DNA of 43,224 bases from Conoideocrella luteorostrata (taxonomy: Eukaryota > Ascomycota > Sordariomycetes > Hypocreales > Clavicipitaceae): NCBI GenBank assembly GCA_032433595.1, contig JASWJB010000349.1, positions 1 through 43,224 of the forward strand. The letters run 5' to 3'. The notes beneath the pieces were generated by a model, which was not told the DNA's origin, did not search any database, and saw nothing but the letters and a program-made list of their open reading frames with translations. Below are positions 43,220 to 43,224 of this stretch, piece by piece. Position 1 is the first letter of the stretch; the number at the start of each line of letters is the position of its first letter. The position numbers and the translations under genes are program-made.

Positions 43220-43224
43220 TTTTC

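Overview
The window looks like nuclear DNA of a filamentous ascomycete (Pezizomycotina). The genes carry short introns of about 45-105 nt with GTRNGT donors and AG acceptors. The gene families are typical of that group: hydrophobins, a HET-domain gene, ACR3/Acr2/ArsH, an MCT-type MFS transporter and fungal bZIP factors. A Sordariomycete, perhaps Hypocrealean, is my guess from gene content only. No tRNA or rRNA was recognised. All gene models were assembled by eye from splice sites, reading-frame continuity and family motifs.

Layout. 1-3.9 kb: no convincing gene. 4.0-6.1 kb: a large secreted protein. 6.7-7.2 kb: a small secreted 8-cysteine protein (minus strand). 8.9-11.6 kb: two divergent short hydrophobins on opposite strands, separated by decayed repeats. 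13.8-14.7 kb: two related solo LTRs in inverted orientation. 15.7-16.8 kb: a seven-exon alkaline ceramidase with a 13-nt exon. 17.6-20.6 kb: a truncated GA4-desaturase/CmcJ-like gene, a HET-domain pseudogene and a third solo LTR. 20.6-22.9 kb: AT-rich, gene-free DNA with a ~132-bp tandem repeat rich in hairpins.

22.9-33.9 kb is the functional core. Three related bZIP-like genes lie in a row, followed by an arsenic-resistance island: ACR3 arsenite efflux (minus) divergent from an Acr2-type arsenate reductase (plus), then ArsH (plus). ArsH is tail-to-tail with an MCT-like MFS transporter (minus), which is divergent from a Baeyer-Villiger-type flavin monooxygenase (plus). Acr2 would reduce arsenate, ACR3 would export arsenite and ArsH would act on trivalent organoarsenicals. 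Membership of the MFS, the monooxygenase and the bZIP genes in the same response is inferred from position.

35.4-43.2 kb: a 67-bp tandem repeat, a pair of 12-bp palindromes ahead of a small lysine-rich unknown gene, a disordered protein with repeated STQTDV motifs (minus), and a Ser-rich single-pass membrane protein whose Ser tract is a pure hexanucleotide repeat. The last 1.5 kb has no supported gene.
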